This document shows positions 56,253 to 64,000 of a stretch of DNA of 64,000 nucleotides, in pieces (positions within the stretch are counted from its first letter, which is position 1; every line of letters begins with the position of its first letter). The position numbers and the translations under genes are program-made. This DNA is from Clostridiales bacterium. Its GTDB lineage: Bacteria; Bacillota; Clostridia; Oscillospirales; Oscillospiraceae. The stretch spans positions 1 to 64,000 of the forward strand of contig JAAYBD010000046.1 in the NCBI GenBank assembly GCA_012719035.1, written 5' to 3'. The notes beneath the pieces were generated by a model. It was not told the origin of the DNA. It was given only the letters and a program-made list of their open reading frames with translations, and made no database searches.

Positions 56253-56292
56253 ATGTCACCGTAAAGCTTCGCGCTTTACGGTGACATTTTTT
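56253..56292 (+). terminator. Rho-independent terminator
   Basis: ATGTCACCGTAAAG-cttcgcg-CTTTACGGTGACATTTTTT. Confidence 0.88.
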
Positions 56293-56301
56293 ATATCCTG
56301 C

Positions 56302-56580
56302 TTACATCTGAGTGCTGAATTTCTGTTTGACCTGCTGAAGCTGCTGCTGGTCCGCAGGCTGTGTCTGATACCAGCCGTTTGAGCTCATATCGTTGAAAAT
56401 ATCCGCCTGGATACGGTGTTCGTCATCAAGAATATTAAGAAAAGCACTTCTGAGCTGCTCGTTTACACATTCTCCGGCGAAAGTGTTGTAACTGGTGGTA
56501 ATATACTTTTGGCTGGAGAGGCAATCTTGCAGTATCTCCTTTTCCGTCAACATCTGTCCATTTTGTCCTTGAACTTGCAT
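56302..56580 (-). CDS. Spore coat protein, CotF-like
   Basis: LTEKEILQDCLSSQKYITTSYNTFAGECVNEQLRSAFLNILDDEHRIQADIFNDMSSNGWYQTQPAD. Confidence 0.85.
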   Translation of the reverse strand: MQVQGQNGQMLTEKEILQDCLSSQKYITTSYNTFAGECVNEQLRSAFLNILDDEHRIQADIFNDMSSNGWYQTQPADQQQLQQVKQKFSTQM

Positions 56581-56595
56581 TGCAATTTCCTCCCC

Positions 56596-56781
56596 TTATT
56601 GTAAGAATGAAACAAGTGTGTTGTAGTGTGCACGATGCTTACTTGCAAAATTATTCAGATCCTGCTGAATTTTTGTGTCGCTGCAAAGATTGGCCATTGC
56701 CTGATACTTCTTTACAAGGTTCTGCTCGTAATTGATCTGGTCTTCAAGAGCGGTAAGCTCCTTTGATGTCAGATTTGCCAT
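56596..56781 (-). CDS. Small spore-coat/ferritin-like helical protein (61 aa)
   Basis: MANLTSKELTALEDQINYEQNLVKKYQAMANLCSDTKIQQDLNNFASKHRAHYNTLVSFLQ; ATG at 56781 with AGGAGG upstream (track ORF over-extended). Confidence 0.8.
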   Translation of the reverse strand: MANLTSKELTALEDQINYEQNLVKKYQAMANLCSDTKIQQDLNNFASKHRAHYNTLVSFLQ

Positions 56782-56975
56782 GGGTGTACCTCCTTTTTGT
56801 TTTAAACACTGGGCTGCACCGAAAAACAACCTACAAATACAGAAACTTATACTGAAACACTTATAACGCGTAATTATTATCAGCGCGTCAATCAAATCTG
56901 CATTTTTCAGTTGTTTTTCGATGCATTTATAGTATTTCGCGGATGAAAAAAAATATTCGGAGCAAAGACAAAATG

Positions 56976-57692
56976 TCAAAGCTCCGAAACGGATTTTCCC
57001 TGATCGATTGCACAGATGAGGTAAATACTGTCAGAAAATTTTATTTTATCAATAAAATGTATGGCGTTGCTTATTGGAAGTTCTAAGGCGACGTTTTCCG
57101 GAACTGCAAGAAGAAGGCGATTTCCTTCCTGTGCGGAAAAAGCACCCGTTATGTAGCTGCAAACTTTCTTTTCTTCAATCCCTGTAAACAGCGAGCAGGG
57201 GCAGGGACATGGCCGCCATATCAATTCTCCGAGTTCGATTTGTGGGAGTTCGCAATCTGCTGAGGGAGGTTTGTTGTCATCTGGTGGGATATCATTGACG
57301 TTTGAACCGTCATATTCGTAAGCAGGTGGGGATGAACAATCATCTTCGGCGTTGGCGGGATTCTCGCTGGATTCTTGTTCTTTATCCGTTCCAATATACT
57401 CCGACTTTCCTTGCCGCCCGCCGTGGCTTATAGTTTTCGGAAAGGAGTTAAGCGCTGTTCGGCTTAGCTTTTTTGTCAGCTTGAGCATATCTCCGTCCGG
57501 CTCCATGACACCAAGATAGCCTTCCTCCCCGTCTCCGAAAACCGAAAGACGAACGATTTCATCACGCATTTCGCATTTTGCCGCGAATGTCCAGAAGAGC
57601 CCTTCACGCGTAATTGCAATTTCACCGACTGTCATGTCATCAAAAATAATGGGATAGATTCCCGTAATTTCGTTTTCCATATAGCCTCCCAA
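56976..57692 (-). CDS. Conserved hypothetical protein
   Basis: MENEITGIYPIIFDDMTVGEIAITREGLFWTFAAKCEMRDEIVRLSVFGDGEEGYLGVMEPDGDMLKLTKKLS; likely ATG a few codons inside the track ORF. Confidence 0.65.
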   Translation of the reverse strand: MGGYMENEITGIYPIIFDDMTVGEIAITREGLFWTFAAKCEMRDEIVRLSVFGDGEEGYLGVMEPDGDMLKLTKKLSRTALNSFPKTISHGGRQGKSEYIGTDKEQESSENPANAEDDCSSPPAYEYDGSNVNDIPPDDNKPPSADCELPQIELGELIWRPCPCPCSLFTGIEEKKVCSYITGAFSAQEGNRLLLAVPENVALELPISNAIHFIDKIKFSDSIYLICAIDQGKSVSEL

Positions 57693-57861
57693 ACAAGTAA
57701 TATCGGTTCTCTGTTTGATTATATGTATTCCTCGGCGGCTTATGATACAAATACGCTTTTAAATTGGCTGTTCAGATGTTAAAATAAGGACAGAGCTTTT
57801 TAACCTTTGTTTTTTAAATACAAGTGCATGCAAAAACACTGTCTGCATCGGGGGTAATATT

Positions 57862-59166
57862 ATGAACACATATGAACTTATTATAAAAAAACGAAACGGC
57901 GGCGAGCTTTCGGAAAGAGAAATAGCCTATCTCGTTGACGGCTTTGTCCGAGGCGATATTCCGGATTATCAGATGTCCTCTTTTCTAATGGCAACGTATT
58001 TTATGGGCATGACCGAAAAAGAAACTCTTTACCTCACGCAGGAGATGATAAAGAGTGGCGATACACTTGATTTAAGTGCTATAAGCGGCATCAAGGCTGA
58101 CAAACATTCTACAGGAGGAGTGGGCGACAAAACATCTTTGATACTCTGTCCGATGCTTGCTGCGGCGGGTATAAAGGTGGCGAAAATGTCAGGGCGCGGT
58201 CTTGGACACACAGGAGGAACAATCGATAAGCTGGAGAGCTTTCCCGGCTTGACAACGGTCATTGACGGCGAGAGATTTATAAGACAGGCAAACGAAGTGG
58301 GCTTTGTTATAGCGGGACAGACGGCACATCTTGTTCCTGCCGATAAGAAGCTGTATGCACTTCGTGATGTTACAGGAACGGTTGACATAATGCCGTTGAT
58401 AGTCAGCAGCATCATGAGCAAAAAGCTTGCCTCAGGAGCGGATGTAATAGTTCTCGATGTAAAAACCGGCAGCGGGGCCTTTATGAAGAAAGAGGAGGAT
58501 TCCTTTGAACTTGCGCGCCAGATGGTGGCTCTTGGGAAAAATTCGGGCAGGAAAACGGTTGCCGTAGTTTCGGATATGGATGAGCCTTTGGGCTTTGCCG
58601 TAGGAAATGCACTTGAGGTAAAGGAAGCAATAACTGTTCTTAACGGTGAGAATGTAGGTAATTTGAGAGAACTTTGCCTTACACTCGGCGTCTGTACACT
58701 AATGGAAGCAAACATGGCGGAAAGCGAAACGGAAGCAAGAAAAATACTTGAAAAGGGCATTGAAGACGGTTCGGCATTGAAGAAGCTTGCGGAATTCGTT
58801 AAGGCTCAGGGAGGGGATGAAAGGGCGGTATATGACACGTCGCTGCTTCCGTCTGCGCCGTTAAAAGTGGATCTAAAATCTCCGGTAAGCGGATATGTTT
58901 CAATGCTGCAGGCCGACGGTGTCGGCAGGGCGTGCATAGCTCTGGGCGGCGGACGTGAAACAAAAGACAGCAAAATAGACCTATCTGTAGGCGTCGTGCT
59001 GAACAAGAAAAATGGGGATTATGTAAACTTAAATGAGCCTCTTGCAACGATACACGCATCTGATGCCGAAAGAGCGGAGGAAGCAGGAAAATTGCTGTTG
59101 GAGTGCTATAAATTCAGTGAAACTGCGCCCGAGCGGGCTCCGTTTATTAAGGGCATAGTCCGATAA
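57862..59166 (+). CDS. pdp: Pyrimidine-nucleoside (thymidine) phosphorylase
   Basis: DKHSTGGVGDKTSLILCPMLAAAGIKVAKMSGRGLGHTGGTIDKLES signature. Confidence 0.95.
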   Translation: MNTYELIIKKRNGGELSEREIAYLVDGFVRGDIPDYQMSSFLMATYFMGMTEKETLYLTQEMIKSGDTLDLSAISGIKADKHSTGGVGDKTSLILCPMLAAAGIKVAKMSGRGLGHTGGTIDKLESFPGLTTVIDGERFIRQANEVGFVIAGQTAHLVPADKKLYALRDVTGTVDIMPLIVSSIMSKKLASGADVIVLDVKTGSGAFMKKEEDSFELARQMVALGKNSGRKTVAVVSDMDEPLGFAVGNALEVKEAITVLNGENVGNLRELCLTLGVCTLMEANMAESETEARKILEKGIEDGSALKKLAEFVKAQGGDERAVYDTSLLPSAPLKVDLKSPVSGYVSMLQADGVGRACIALGGGRETKDSKIDLSVGVVLNKKNGDYVNLNEPLATIHASDAERAEEAGKLLLECYKFSETAPERAPFIKGIVR

Positions 59167-59292
59167 TATTATGTAAACTAAAGCACTTCAACTTATTCGT
59201 AAGTAAAAGGGCTTTTATATTGATTTGCCAAATTGTACAATTATCGCCTGATTTTCTATATTAATTCGGTAACAAATTAGCGCAGTAAAGCA

Positions 59293-59321
59293 TTGACGCT
59301 CCTTACCGGATAGTGTATACT
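59293..59321 (+). promoter_or_regulatory. Sigma-A type promoter for the his operon
   Basis: TTGACG (59293-59298), 17-nt spacer, TATACT (59316-59321). Confidence 0.7.
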
Positions 59322-59367
59322 ATGCAGCATAGAATCAGTGCAGTTATCCGAAAGGGGATCGACCTCA

Positions 59368-60492
59368 TTGAACATAATTAATTCCGAGCTTCGCCGCGAG
59401 GAACGGGCAATTTTTGTTTTGCGCGAACTTTACGAGCAGTATGGCTACAAAAAATATAAAATGAGCAAGTTTGAGGAATATGACCTCTATCTTGAAAATA
59501 AAAGTTTTCTGCCCAGTCAGCAGGTGATAACATTTACTGACCTAAATGGAAAGCTTATGGCTTTAAAGCCGGACGTAACTCTTTCAATTGCGAAGAACGT
59601 GCCATCCTCCCCGAAGGAGCCCGAAAAGCTTTACTATAACGAGAACGTATACCGCACGCCGCACGGCTCAAACGAATGCAGGGAGATTATGCAGGTTGGG
59701 CTTGAGTGCCTTGGAGATGTTGACCTTTACAGTCAGTGCGAGGTTATAATGCTTGCCTGTAAAAGCCTGCAGAAACTCAGCGATGATAGTCTGATGGTCG
59801 TATCGCATATGGGGTTTGTCTCGGGACTTCTCGAAAGCTGCTGTCTGCCGCGCGCCCTCGAGGAAAAAATATTGAAATGCATAGGGCATAAAAACTCCCA
59901 CGAAATAGTGCGCCTTTGCGGTTTGGCAGGTGTGTCCTCGGGAATGAGGGAGGCCCTTGTAGCGTTGACGACGCTTTACGGAACATTTGAAGAGACACTC
60001 GACAAGGCGGAGAAGCTAATAAAAAACGAGAAAATGCAAAATTCTCTTATGCAGCTTCGCGAACTGTCAAATGTACTTTCAGCAGAGGAATGCTCCTGTA
60101 TGAGGCTTGATTTTTCCGTGATCAATGATCTTACATATTACAATGGGCTTATATTTCAGGGCTTCATTGACGGGGTTCCAACTGCGATATTATCGGGAGG
60201 ACGCTACGACAACCTCATGGAAAAGCTTGGCAAGGAAACCCAAGCTATAGGCTTTGCAGTTTATATTGACCAGCTTGAGCACTGCGACGTCGAAGACGAA
60301 TGCTTCGATACGGATGTTCTTCTGCTCTATGAACCGAACGCCGATATCGCAAAGCTGACAGCAGCCGTAAAAATGCTGACTGCGAATGGACAGCGTGTTC
60401 GGGTCCAAAAGACCAGATCGGAAAAACTGAGATATAAGCAACTGCTCAAATTAGGAGATGGGGGGCTTGAAATTCTTGAAACAAATGATTAG
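59368..60492 (+). CDS. hisZ: ATP phosphoribosyltransferase regulatory subunit HisZ
   Basis: HisRS-like: DLNGKLMALKPDVTLSIAKN, YYNENVYRTPHGSNECREIMQVGLECLG, SGGRYDNLMEKLGKETQAIGFAVYIDQL; adjacent to hisG. TTG start after AAAGGGG. Confidence 0.92.
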   Translation: MNIINSELRREERAIFVLRELYEQYGYKKYKMSKFEEYDLYLENKSFLPSQQVITFTDLNGKLMALKPDVTLSIAKNVPSSPKEPEKLYYNENVYRTPHGSNECREIMQVGLECLGDVDLYSQCEVIMLACKSLQKLSDDSLMVVSHMGFVSGLLESCCLPRALEEKILKCIGHKNSHEIVRLCGLAGVSSGMREALVALTTLYGTFEETLDKAEKLIKNEKMQNSLMQLRELSNVLSAEECSCMRLDFSVINDLTYYNGLIFQGFIDGVPTAILSGGRYDNLMEKLGKETQAIGFAVYIDQLEHCDVEDECFDTDVLLLYEPNADIAKLTAAVKMLTANGQRVRVQKTRSEKLRYKQLLKLGDGGLEILETND

Positions 60493-61120
60493 CGTTGCAC
60501 TTCCTAAAGGACGCCTTGGAGAAAGCGTTTATAAGCTGTTTGCCGAAATAGGATACGATTGCCCGGAAATCCTTGAAAACAGCCGTAAGCTGATTTTTGA
60601 AAACAAGGAAAACTGTGTGCGCTATTTTTGGGCAAAGCCCTCGGATGTTGCGATTTATGTGGAGCGCGGAGCGGCGGATATAGGCGTTGCCGGATTAGAT
60701 ATTCTGCTTGAGCAGGAACCGGATGTGTTTGAGCTTTTGGATCTGGGCTTGGGAAAGTGCAGGATGGCAGTTGCCGGTAAGAAGGGGGCCCTTTCAAGTA
60801 CCGGAAAAACACTTCGTGTTGCTACGAAGTTCCCAAATATTGCAAGAAACTACTACTCTGAGCAGAGCAGGGAAATCGAGATAATAAAGCTAAACGGATC
60901 TATAGAGCTTGCACCTATCGTCAGACTGTCAGAGGTAATCGTTGATATAGTAGAGACCGGAAAAACACTGAAGGAAAATGACCTTGAAGTCCTTGAGGAA
61001 ATATGTGATGTAAGCGCAAGGCTCATAGCAAATAAGGCATCCTTCAGATTTAAAACAAGGCAGATTGAGGATATTTGCGACAAGATGCGCCATTATGTGT
61101 CGGCGAATGTGAAAGGATAA
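60485..61120 (+). CDS. hisG: ATP phosphoribosyltransferase (short form) HisG
   Basis: MISVALPKGRLGESVYKLFAEIGYDC, ERGAADIGVAGLDILLEQ, RVATKFPNIARNYYSEQ, IVDIVETGKTLKENDLEVLEEI. Confidence 0.96.
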   Translation: MISVALPKGRLGESVYKLFAEIGYDCPEILENSRKLIFENKENCVRYFWAKPSDVAIYVERGAADIGVAGLDILLEQEPDVFELLDLGLGKCRMAVAGKKGALSSTGKTLRVATKFPNIARNYYSEQSREIEIIKLNGSIELAPIVRLSEVIVDIVETGKTLKENDLEVLEEICDVSARLIANKASFRFKTRQIEDICDKMRHYVSANVKG

Positions 61121-61124
61121 ATAT

Positions 61125-62399
61125 ATGATTAAGATAATTGAATCCGATAAAGTGTCGCCTAAGGATATATTCTTGAGAAACAGATTAATGCCTGATGTAT
61201 CGGCTGCTGTAGCGGAAATAATCAGTAATGTGCGGGAGAATGGTGATTACGCTCTCTTGGAATACTGCCTGAAATTTGACGGGGTGCGCCCCGACCCGCT
61301 TGAGGTTTCGGACGAGGAGCGCAGGACAGCGCTTGGATCGGTTGAACCCGAATTTATAGAAATCCTCAGAGAAGCAGCGGAAAATATAAAAGATTACCAC
61401 GCCAGACAAGTTAAAAACAGCTACATTATAAGTGATAAAGACGGTATAGTGCTGGGACAGAAGGTTATTCCTCTTGAGCGCGCGGGTCTTTATATTCCCG
61501 GCGGAACCGCAAGCTATCCCTCATCTGTCTTGATGAACTGTATACCAGCAAAAATTGCGGGTGTGAGTGAAATCGTCATAGCTACGCCGCCGGACAGAAC
61601 AGGAAATATAAATCCGAACATCATTGCCGCCGCCGAGATTGCGGGAGCTGACCGTATCATAAAATGCGGCGGTGCGCAGGCGGTTGCGGCGCTGGCTTTC
61701 GGAACTGAGAGCGTTCCTAAAGTTGATAAAATCGTTGGACCCGGAAACATCTTTGTAGCAGAAGCAAAGCGTCAGGTTTTCGGGGCTGTGGCTATAGACA
61801 TGATAGCGGGACCAAGCGAGATTTTAGTCATTGCCGATGAAAAGAGCGACCCCGCCGTGCTCGCCGCCGATATGCTGTCGCAGGCAGAACATGACAAGCT
61901 TGCCAGCGCCGTTCTGGTGACCTACTCAGCAGAGCTTGCACAAAAGGTTGCCAAGGAAATTGAGATGCAGCTCACTGAGCTTCCAAGAGAGGAAATCGCA
62001 AGAGCTTCAATAGAAAATAACGGCAAAATCATTATTACAAAAAATATTGAAGAGGCAATTGAAATCGCAAATGGAATTGCACCAGAACATCTCGAATTAT
62101 GCGTAGATGAGCCATTTGAGTATCTTAATAGGATAACAAATGCGGGTTCGATTTTCCTTGGACGCAACTGCCCCGAAGCGTTGGGTGACTATTTTGCCGG
62201 CACGAATCACACACTGCCGACTAACGGCACAGCAAGATTTTCAAGTCCGCTGTCTGTTGATGATTTTGTCAAAAAGTCCTCATATATGTATTATTCGAAG
62301 GATGCGCTAAATGCGGTAGGAGAAAAAATTGCATATTTCGCTGAAAAAGAGGGTCTGCATGCACACGCATTAAGCGCAGTCATAAGGTCTAAAAGATAG
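61125..62399 (+). CDS. hisD: Histidinol dehydrogenase
   Basis: PLERAGLYIPGGTASYPSSVLMNCIPAKIAGV, VDKIVGPGNIFVAEAKRQVFG, AGPSEILVIAD, LSQAEHD. Confidence 0.97.
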   Translation: MIKIIESDKVSPKDIFLRNRLMPDVSAAVAEIISNVRENGDYALLEYCLKFDGVRPDPLEVSDEERRTALGSVEPEFIEILREAAENIKDYHARQVKNSYIISDKDGIVLGQKVIPLERAGLYIPGGTASYPSSVLMNCIPAKIAGVSEIVIATPPDRTGNINPNIIAAAEIAGADRIIKCGGAQAVAALAFGTESVPKVDKIVGPGNIFVAEAKRQVFGAVAIDMIAGPSEILVIADEKSDPAVLAADMLSQAEHDKLASAVLVTYSAELAQKVAKEIEMQLTELPREEIARASIENNGKIIITKNIEEAIEIANGIAPEHLELCVDEPFEYLNRITNAGSIFLGRNCPEALGDYFAGTNHTLPTNGTARFSSPLSVDDFVKKSSYMYYSKDALNAVGEKIAYFAEKEGLHAHALSAVIRSKR

Positions 62400-62415
62400 G
62401 GATGGGGTGGATTAA

Positions 62416-63477
62416 ATGAGTAGGTTTTTAAGCGGAAGATTTGCAGGGCTGAAGGCATATGTTCCGGGGGAGCAGCCGCAGGACTGCAATTACATCAAAC
62501 TCAACACAAACGAATCTCCTTACCCTCCCGCACCTCAGGTTCTTGAAGCGCTAAGCAGTGAGGAAATCAAAAAACTTAGGCTCTATGGAGACCCGGAATA
62601 CAGATTCCTCCGTGAAACCCTTGCCGCCTATTATAAGGTTCTGCCGGAAAATATAATGATGGGAAACGGTTCGGATGAAATACTGTCGTTCATCTTCATG
62701 GCATATTGCGACAAAATAACAGGTGTCTCCTATCCGGATATCAGCTATGGCTTTTATTCGGTATATGCGGATTTATACGGCATCGCAAAAAACGAGATTC
62801 CCCTTCGTGATGATTTTACGATAAACGCGGATGACTACTGCAGCGCGGGCACAACAGTTGTAATAGCAAACCCGAATGCACCGACGGGGTTATGTCTTTC
62901 CGTTGAGGACATAGAAAGAATAGTCAAGTCTAATCCGAATAATATGGTCGTTATAGATGAGGCATATGTGGATTTCGGCGGTGAAAGCTGCATACCGCTT
63001 ATCGGAAAATACGACAACCTTCTTATTGTTCAGACCTATTCCAAATCGCGAAGCCTTGCCGGAGCGCGTTTAGGATACGTCATTGGACACGAATCTCTGA
63101 TTGCCGATTTGGATAAGCTGCGTTATTCCACAAACCCATATAATATTGACCGTTTGACTATGCTTGTCGGTAAAGCCGCCATTGAGGGGCAGGCGTATTA
63201 CGATAAAAATAATGACGAAATTGTCCGAATAAGAGAATATACTGGCGTTGAACTTAGAAAAATGGGTTTTGAATTAACAGATTCTAAGACAAACTTTATT
63301 TTTACAAGACATCCGAAGCTTGAGGGCAGCAGGATTTATGAGGGGCTGAAAGCGCGCGGTATCCTTGTCCGACACTTCAATAAAGCGCGGATTTCGGATT
63401 ATGTACGCATAACCATCGGAACAGAAGAGCAGATGGACGCGATGATGACCGCCTTAAAGGAGATGCTTTGTTTATGA
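62416..63477 (+). CDS. hisC: Histidinol-phosphate aminotransferase
   Basis: KLNTNESPYPPAPQVLEAL, GNGSDEILSFIF, ANPNAPTGLCLSVEDIERI, YSKSRSLAGARLGYVIG. Confidence 0.96.
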   Translation: MSRFLSGRFAGLKAYVPGEQPQDCNYIKLNTNESPYPPAPQVLEALSSEEIKKLRLYGDPEYRFLRETLAAYYKVLPENIMMGNGSDEILSFIFMAYCDKITGVSYPDISYGFYSVYADLYGIAKNEIPLRDDFTINADDYCSAGTTVVIANPNAPTGLCLSVEDIERIVKSNPNNMVVIDEAYVDFGGESCIPLIGKYDNLLIVQTYSKSRSLAGARLGYVIGHESLIADLDKLRYSTNPYNIDRLTMLVGKAAIEGQAYYDKNNDEIVRIREYTGVELRKMGFELTDSKTNFIFTRHPKLEGSRIYEGLKARGILVRHFNKARISDYVRITIGTEEQMDAMMTALKEMLCL

Positions 63478-64000
63478 GAAAATATGAGCTTGACCGCAAG
63501 ACCTTGGAAACGGAAATATCGCTTTCACTCAGCCTTGACGGAGGCGGATGCGCGATCGATACCGGTTGCGGATTTCTTGACCATATGCTGGAGCTGTTTG
63601 CCAAACATGGACGGTTTGGTCTTAACCTTTCCTGTATGGGAGATATCCACGTTGACTATCACCACACTACAGAAGATATAGGAATCTGCCTTGGAACAGC
63701 CTTTTCAAAAGCACTCGGCGACAAGTCGGGGATTATCCGATACGGAGATATTATACTTCCTATGGACGAAGCGCTCATTCTCTGTGCCGTTGATATTTCA
63801 GGACGCGCATATCTTTCCTATGAAGTATATCCGCCTTCGGGAAAAGTGGGTGATTTTGATACGGAACTCGTCAAGGAGTTTCTTTTGGGCTTCGTACGTA
63901 CGGCAGGCATAACGCTTCATTTGCGGCAGCTCGCGGGTGAGAATTCGCATCATATTATTGAGGGAGTTTTCAAAGCTCTGGGCAGAACACTTTCAAAAGC
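63474..64000 (+). CDS. hisB: Imidazoleglycerol-phosphate dehydratase (3' end cut by window edge)
   Basis: ATG at 63474 overlapping the hisC stop; TGCGFLDHMLELFAKHGRF, DYHHTTEDIGICLG, GENSHHIIEGVFKALGR. Confidence 0.95.
   Translation, partial: MRKYELDRKTLETEISLSLSLDGGGCAIDTGCGFLDHMLELFAKHGRFGLNLSCMGDIHVDYHHTTEDIGICLGTAFSKALGDKSGIIRYGDIILPMDEALILCAVDISGRAYLSYEVYPPSGKVGDFDTELVKEFLLGFVRTAGITLHLRQLAGENSHHIIEGVFKALGRTLSK

Noticed and set aside
58029-58760. 243-aa minus-strand ORF opposite pdp
   Set aside because: Antisense to a clear pyrimidine-nucleoside phosphorylase.

Overview
The window looks like a chromosomal segment of an endospore-forming Clostridia (Oscillospiraceae-like) bacterium. From left to right: (i) a truncated D12-class DNA adenine methylase with an XRE regulator at the left edge (possible accessory/R-M element), next to repeat-rich non-coding DNA; (ii) rlmD, a CapA-like gene, ylbJ, yqfC-yqfD-phoH-ybeY-dgkA-era-yqzL-recO, mutS2, an HPr gene, uvrC, rsmD and coaD; (iii) a dcw cluster (mraZ-rsmH-ftsL-spoVD/pbpB-murE-mraY-ftsW-murG-murA-ftsQ-ftsZ) lacking murF/murD/murC/ftsA in the expected places; (iv) an uninterrupted sigK and a large dCache-PAS-GGDEF-HD-GYP protein; (v) the main accessory region (about 35.7-42.9 kb, minus strand): a SipW-like signal peptidase, four divergent TasA/SipW-cognate-type secreted proteins, a ~1000-aa VWA-domain protein and a fifth secreted protein with an IPKTG sortase-like tail, which together look like a matrix-fibre/adhesin locus; (vi) cell-wall hydrolases, degraded coding sequence, tRNA-Gln(CUG), ireB, and pheST with a T-box; (vii) nnr-lipoprotein-alr-mazF, spore-coat-like genes, pdp and a his operon (hisZGDCB, hisB truncated by the right edge). 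Non-coding structures that stood out are a 17-bp helix closing a ~130-nt leader immediately upstream of recO, a compound inverted-repeat leader upstream of murA, and a 21-position near-perfect hairpin just after ftsZ. All calls come from reading the sequence and from family knowledge; no searches were run.
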